A stretch of DNA of 64,000 bases from Pseudomonas weihenstephanensis (lineage in GTDB: Bacteria; Pseudomonadota; Gammaproteobacteria; Pseudomonadales; Pseudomonadaceae), in NCBI RefSeq assembly GCF_001043055.1, contig NZ_JYLF01000011.1:62001-126000 (forward strand), written 5' to 3'. This document shows positions 60,466-64,000 of the stretch, one piece after another (the first letter of the stretch is position 1; each line of letters begins with the position of its first letter). Below the pieces are notes generated by a model. The model had not been told where the DNA came from, did no database searches, and saw nothing but the letters and a program-made list of their open reading frames with translations. Both the position numbers and the translations under genes were made by a program.

Positions 60466-60744
60466 ATGAGCCTGATTCAAGAAAAATTCGCATCCCTGTT
60501 CTCAAACCACACCGTCACCACCCAAGCCCGCCCGGACGGCGGTGTGTTGCTGACGTTGTGCGACAGTGATGGCAAACAGACCCAGCGCTCTATTTCTTAT
60601 GCGCAACTGCACACCGCGGAACAACTGACTTGGGTTATCAGTGCGATTCGCCGTGACCTGGCAGGCCAAGCCAGCGAACTGCCTACCATTTCGTTGCTGC
60701 AAAGCCAGAACCGCTTTGCCCTGCCGACCTATCACAACGCCTGA
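60466..60744 (+). CDS. DUF3509 family protein
   Basis: 92 residues from ATG 60466, with GGAG at 60453-60456. The family is known from Pseudomonas (about 90 residues) and has no assigned function. Here LFSNHTVTTQARPDGGVLLTLCDSDG and the helix QLTWVISAIRRDLAG are present. Likely expressed from the sigma-54 promoter. Ends 24 bases before a terminator shared with mtnC. Confidence 0.85.
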   Translation: MSLIQEKFASLFSNHTVTTQARPDGGVLLTLCDSDGKQTQRSISYAQLHTAEQLTWVISAIRRDLAGQASELPTISLLQSQNRFALPTYHNA

Positions 60745-60767
60745 TCGCGCCAGATACGACAGACAGC

Positions 60768-60807
60768 AAAAAGCCAGCAACCGCGATAGCGCGTTTGCTG
60801 GCTTTTT
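60768..60807. terminator. Bidirectional terminator between the DUF3509 gene and mtnC
   Basis: AAAAAGCCAGCAA ... TTGCTGGCTTTTT flanking an inner CGCG-rich stem; A and T runs at both ends let it end both converging transcripts. Confidence 0.88.
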
Positions 60808-60827
60808 AACGCCTGGCTTACCGATGC

Positions 60828-61511
60828 TCAGGGATGCATCAAATCAATCTCGGCAAAACTTCTGACCGTGGTGTGGCCTTCGAGCTTTCCGCCTTCGCGA
60901 GCCAGCCCGCAGGTCAGCATGCCCGCTTCCTGCGCAGCATCCAGCTCTTGGACAATGTCGGAGAGAAACAGAATTTTGCCCGCCGGACAGCCAATCGCTT
61001 CCGTGATATGCCGATACGATTGCGCGTCACGCTTGGGGCCTGACGTGGTGTCGAAATACCCGCTGAACAAAGGCGTCAAATCACCCGCCTCGGAATAACC
61101 GAAAATCAACTGCTGCGCCTGAATCGAACCTGACGAATACACATACAACTCATACCCCTGCTGGTGCCAGGCTTTAAGTGCTTGCACCGCATCAGGGTAC
61201 ACATGGCCTTTAAGTTCGCCCGTTTCATAACCTTGCTGCCAAATCATGCCTTGCAGCGCCTTGAGTGGCGTGGCTTTGCGATCCTCGGCAATCCACTGCT
61301 GCAAAATCTCGATCACCCGCTCTACATCGGCTTCTGGCTCCCCGCTGTCCAGGCGTATCGCACCCAATTGCATGGCCACGTCCGGGTCTTCGGCATGCGC
61401 ACGCACGAATTCGGGAAGGTGTTTGCCCGCATAAGGGAACAACACATCGAATACGAAGCTGACCGCGCTGGTCGTGCCTTCGATATCGGTCAGGATGGCT
61501 TTGATCGGCAT
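60828..61511 (-). CDS. mtnC: Acireductone synthase (enolase-phosphatase E1)
   Basis: 227 residues of the HAD superfamily: LTDIEGTTSAVSFVFDVLFPY with the nucleophile Asp and the E1-specific extension. GYELYVYSSGSIQAQQL is motif II and GKILFLSDIVQEL motif III. It converts 2,3-diketo-5-methylthiopentyl-1-phosphate to acireductone in methionine salvage. Last gene of MFS-mtnB-mtnD-mtnC, 9 bases from mtnD. Confidence 0.95.
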   Translation of the reverse strand: MPIKAILTDIEGTTSAVSFVFDVLFPYAGKHLPEFVRAHAEDPDVAMQLGAIRLDSGEPEADVERVIEILQQWIAEDRKATPLKALQGMIWQQGYETGELKGHVYPDAVQALKAWHQQGYELYVYSSGSIQAQQLIFGYSEAGDLTPLFSGYFDTTSGPKRDAQSYRHITEAIGCPAGKILFLSDIVQELDAAQEAGMLTCGLAREGGKLEGHTTVRSFAEIDLMHP

Positions 61512-61520
61512 GTGAAATCC

Positions 61521-62066
61521 TTAGTCTTCGAGGCGCGGGAAGCGGTTGGCGATGTCCTCACCAGTAAAGTTTGCCACCCAGCCGTCAGGGTTATTGAACA
61601 GGCGAATCGCGATGAAATGCGGGTGCTCGCCCATGTCAAACCAATGCGGTGTGCCTGCGGGCACTGAGATCAAGTCGTTCTTTTCACACAACACCGCATA
61701 CACATAGTCATCAATGTGCAACGTAAACAGACCACGTCCTGCAACAAAAAATCGTACCTCGTCTTCAGCATGGCGGTGTTCGTCAAGAAACTTGGCACGC
61801 AACTCGGCTTTTTGCGGATGATCACTGTTAAGGCTGATGACATCGACGGTGACGTAGCCACGCTCCGTCATCAATTGATCAATCTGCTGACGATACGCAC
61901 TGATCACTTCGTCCTGAGCGGCGCCAGGCTGAATCGGTGTGGCCGCTTGCCAGCGATCAAAGCGCACGCCCTGCTCGCCCAGCGTCGCAGCGATGTCATC
62001 AAAATGGGTCAGCACTTTATTGGGTAATTCGGGGCTTGAAACGTGATAAACGGACAGGCTGCTCAT
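61521..62066 (-). CDS. mtnD: Acireductone dioxygenase
   Basis: 181 residues, cupin fold. The metal motif is HRHAEDEVRFFVAGRGLF (H-x-H-x4-E), and the second His is in GTPHWFDMGEHPHFI. Cuts acireductone to 4-methylthio-2-oxobutanoate and formate (Fe) or the off-pathway products (Ni). Followed at 90 bases by mtnB upstream. Confidence 0.95.
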   Translation of the reverse strand: MSSLSVYHVSSPELPNKVLTHFDDIAATLGEQGVRFDRWQAATPIQPGAAQDEVISAYRQQIDQLMTERGYVTVDVISLNSDHPQKAELRAKFLDEHRHAEDEVRFFVAGRGLFTLHIDDYVYAVLCEKNDLISVPAGTPHWFDMGEHPHFIAIRLFNNPDGWVANFTGEDIANRFPRLED

Positions 62067-62156
62067 GGGGCGTAATTCCTCGGCTTGGGCACGCTTGCGG
62101 CTTTTACAGGCCGTTGCGGCATACCCCTCAATCAGGTGGGTGTGTGCTCGTCGACG

Positions 62157-62777
62157 TCAACGGTTAAGCACGGCGCGGGTCTTTAGCTCACATTCAAACA
62201 AGAACTCGAACGCTTCGATCTGGCGCAAGGCATCGCTCATGCGCGCGCCCCAGGTGTACAGGCCATGCCCGCGAATCAGATAACCGACACAGTCTGGATG
62301 CGCTTCCAGCCACGGCTGCACCTTGGCGGCCAGGCGCGCAATGTCTTGATCGTTATCGAAAATGGGCACCAGCACCTTCGACTCGTGGGTCGACACGCCG
62401 CTGAACGCCTTCTGCAATTCGTAGTCCTCAAACTCGATACGGTCACCCGCCGTAATACGCGACAGTACCGTCGCGTTCACTGAATGGGTGTGTAACACCG
62501 CACCGATCTGCGGGTTCCAACTGTAAAGCTGGGTGTGCAGCAGGGTTTCAGCGGAGGGTTTTTTGCCCGGCTCAAGACTGTTACCGGCCAAATCTGTGGC
62601 CAATACATCATCCAGGCCCAACTGGCCTTTGTGTTTACCCGACACGGTCAGCAGCGCTTCGCTGGCCGAGAGCCGGGTTGAGTAATTGCTGCTGGTGGCC
62701 GGCGACCAGCCGCGGCCATACAAAAAGCGCCCGGCGTTTATGATTTCCTGGCTCAGGTGTTCACGGGTAAGGCTCAT
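62157..62777 (-). CDS. mtnB: Methylthioribulose-1-phosphate dehydratase
   Basis: 206 residues, class II aldolase fold: WSPATSSNYSTRLS near the start, AVLHTHSVNATVLSR with the zinc histidines, GYLIRGHGLYTWG with the third histidine. Its start overlaps the MFS gene stop by 4 bases. The kinase or isomerase mtnA and mtnP are not in the window. Confidence 0.95.
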   Translation of the reverse strand: MSLTREHLSQEIINAGRFLYGRGWSPATSSNYSTRLSASEALLTVSGKHKGQLGLDDVLATDLAGNSLEPGKKPSAETLLHTQLYSWNPQIGAVLHTHSVNATVLSRITAGDRIEFEDYELQKAFSGVSTHESKVLVPIFDNDQDIARLAAKVQPWLEAHPDCVGYLIRGHGLYTWGARMSDALRQIEAFEFLFECELKTRAVLNR

Positions 62778-63922
62778 GGCCTGTCCTCTTGCAGTCGAGT
62801 GGCAATGATAACGGCTGCGGCCAGCGCTGCGACGCTCGCCATACTAAAGGTGATAGTGGGGCCCAACGTGTTCCAGCTGTAACCGGCATACAGCGCGCCC
62901 ATTGCGCCACCGATACCGGCCAGGGTGGCATACAAGGCTTGTCCCTGACCTTGCTGGCCCGGCCCGAAACTGCGCTGCACAAAAGTCATGGCTGCGGCAT
63001 GAAAACTGCCGAAGGTCGCGGCATGCATCAGCTGCGCCAACAACAATGCCCCGACGTTATCAGCAAACGAGCCGAGCAACAGCCAACGAGCGCTGGCCAA
63101 CAAAAAGCTGACCATCAGAACGCGGCGCAGTGAAAAACGCAGCAAAATGCGGCGCATGGCCATGAACATCAGCACTTCAGCCAACACCCCCAGCGCCCAC
63201 AGCAAACCGATGACACCGCGGCTGTAACCCAGCGATTCAAGGTGCAACGTCAAGAACGTGTAATACGGCCCGTGACTCATCTGCATCAGCGCGACACAGG
63301 CGTAAAACGCCAGCACCCCGGGGCTGCGTAATTGCGCCAGAAAGCCGCCCGCCAGGGGTTGGCGGCCCTCGGTTGAAGGTTGAGCATTGGGCACCCACAG
63401 GCTGCACAGCACAATCCCGGCCATCACCACGATCAGCGCGACCGGGTAGACATCAAGGCTCAACCACTCAAATACCCGACCTAAAATCACCACGGTCAGA
63501 ATGAAACCCACAGACCCCCATAAGCGGATCTGACTGTAACGCTCAGGCTGCTGACGCAAATGAGCGAATGTGATGACTTCAAATTGCGGTAACACGGCAT
63601 GCCAGAAAAACGCATGCAACGCCATGACCAGCGCCAGCCACGCGTAGCTCTTGCTGACAAAGATCAGCGCAAAACTGAACAACGTACAGAGCGCGCCCAG
63701 CCGCACGATCAGCAAGCGTTTACCGGTGTAATCGCCGAGCCAGCCCCACAGGTTGGGGGCCACGCAGCGCATCAACATGGGGATGGCCACCAGCTCGCCG
63801 ATTCGCGCACTGGAGAAACCAAGATGGTGGAAGTACAGCGCCAGAAAAGGCGCTGTAGCACCCAGCAAGGCGAAGTAAAAAAGATAGAAGCCTGACAGTC
63901 GCCAGTAAGGCAGAGGCGCCAC
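62774..63922 (-). CDS. MFS transporter of the HcaT/MFS_1-like type, leading the mtn genes
   Basis: About 382 residues with twelve hydrophobic helices. It starts PYWRLSGFYLFYFALLGATAP (core FYLFYFALLGATAPF), typical of the 3-phenylpropionate-permease-like group. GTG 63922 is the likeliest start, 35 bases after the aroC stop; an ATG at the very edge would overlap aroC completely and is unlikely. The stop overlaps mtnB, so it may import methylthioribose-type sulfur compounds or export products (inference). In PAO1 the corresponding gene lies between aroC and mtnB, as I recall. Confidence 0.87.
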   Translation of the reverse strand: MAPLPYWRLSGFYLFYFALLGATAPFLALYFHHLGFSSARIGELVAIPMLMRCVAPNLWGWLGDYTGKRLLIVRLGALCTLFSFALIFVSKSYAWLALVMALHAFFWHAVLPQFEVITFAHLRQQPERYSQIRLWGSVGFILTVVILGRVFEWLSLDVYPVALIVVMAGIVLCSLWVPNAQPSTEGRQPLAGGFLAQLRSPGVLAFYACVALMQMSHGPYYTFLTLHLESLGYSRGVIGLLWALGVLAEVLMFMAMRRILLRFSLRRVLMVSFLLASARWLLLGSFADNVGALLLAQLMHAATFGSFHAAAMTFVQRSFGPGQQGQGQALYATLAGIGGAMGALYAGYSWNTLGPTITFSMASVAALAAAVIIATRLQEDRP

Positions 63923-63956
63923 CGTCGTCAGACCGTGGCGCTCAACAGGCTTTGCA

Positions 63957-64000
63957 TTACAGCTGACCCAGCACAGGCGTACTGACACGCACCTCGGCAT
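63957..64000 (-). CDS. aroC: Chorismate synthase, last 14 codons (partial)
   Basis: The minus strand at the right edge reads ...DAEVRVSTPVLGQL and stop TAA at 63959-63957. This matches the C-terminal VRVSTPVLGQ of Pseudomonas AroC as I remember it, and aroC is the upstream neighbour of this MFS-mtn cluster in PAO1. The rest of the gene is beyond the window. Confidence 0.72.
   Translation of the reverse strand, partial: AEVRVSTPVLGQL

Noticed and set aside
1..64000. CRISPR array or complete prophage
   Set aside because: No regularly spaced repeats, cas genes, or head, tail or lysis genes were seen; only one decayed recombinase.

Overview
The window is a piece of a Pseudomonas chromosome, most likely from the P. 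fluorescens lineage. The evidence is a pyoverdine-type peptide synthetase next to a complete fpvGHJK-fpvCDEF set, the bkdR/bkdA1A2B-lpdV operon, a tusDCBE cluster, speE and the mtn/aroC block in an order I recall from P. aeruginosa PAO1, and typical Pseudomonas families (DUF1654, DUF3509, DUF6388). Gene identities rest on reading the translated sequences and remembered family motifs; no database search was run.

Layout. 1-14 kb: iron acquisition. A truncated NRPS (condensation, serine-type adenylation, carrier and start of epimerisation domain) reads off the left edge. A siderophore-interacting flavoprotein faces it and carries a perfect TAAAT-N16-CGT iron-starvation (PvdS) box. A lipoprotein, a TSUP exporter and a LysR regulator separate these from the eight-gene fpv operon for periplasmic reduction of ferripyoverdine and iron/siderophore handling. 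14-15 kb: a LexA-boxed DUF1654 gene and endonuclease I. 15-19.5 kb: a GntR / ADP-ribosylglycohydrolase / NCS1 permease / PfkB kinase operon resembling E. coli yegTUVW with a different transporter. 19.5-23 kb: LpxO-like hydroxylase, CopD-CopC and an atypical histidine phosphatase. 22.6-28.3 kb: branched-chain keto acid dehydrogenase operon and its Lrp-type activator. 28.3-31.9 kb: a frameshifted UbiB/AarF-type kinase, a xanthine/uracil-family permease and an XRE regulator.

31.9-37.7 kb holds a five-gene operon (AhpD-like, acyl-CoA-dehydrogenase-like, SsuABC-type ABC transporter) of unknown substrate, facing an AraC activator. 37.8-43.5 kb is a nikABCDE-like family-5 ABC transporter whose binding-protein gene is separated from its permeases by an opposing unknown gene. 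43.6-49.3 kb looks like accessory DNA: an orphan TerD-VWA (TerF-like) protein, an unknown wHTH-like protein, about 700 bp of apparently non-coding AT-rich DNA, a membrane desaturase, a beta-lactamase-fold hydrolase with Cys in place of the SxxK serine, a fragment of an alcohol dehydrogenase and a frameshifted tyrosine recombinase ending beside the 3' end of tRNA-Ser(UGA). This is the usual arrangement at a decayed integration site.

49.5-64 kb is core genome: BI-1 protein, tusDCBE (tRNA 2-thiolation relay) coupled to a ybiB gene, glutathionyl-hydroquinone reductase, yheU, a short CsrA, YnfA, DUF3309, an LTA-synthase-like phosphatase/transferase, spermidine synthase, small conserved proteins, a DUF3509 gene behind a convincing sigma-54 promoter, and the methionine-salvage genes mtnB-mtnD-mtnC led by an MFS transporter that directly follows the last codons of aroC. 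Spermidine synthesis releases methylthioadenosine, so speE and the mtn genes belong to one metabolic theme.
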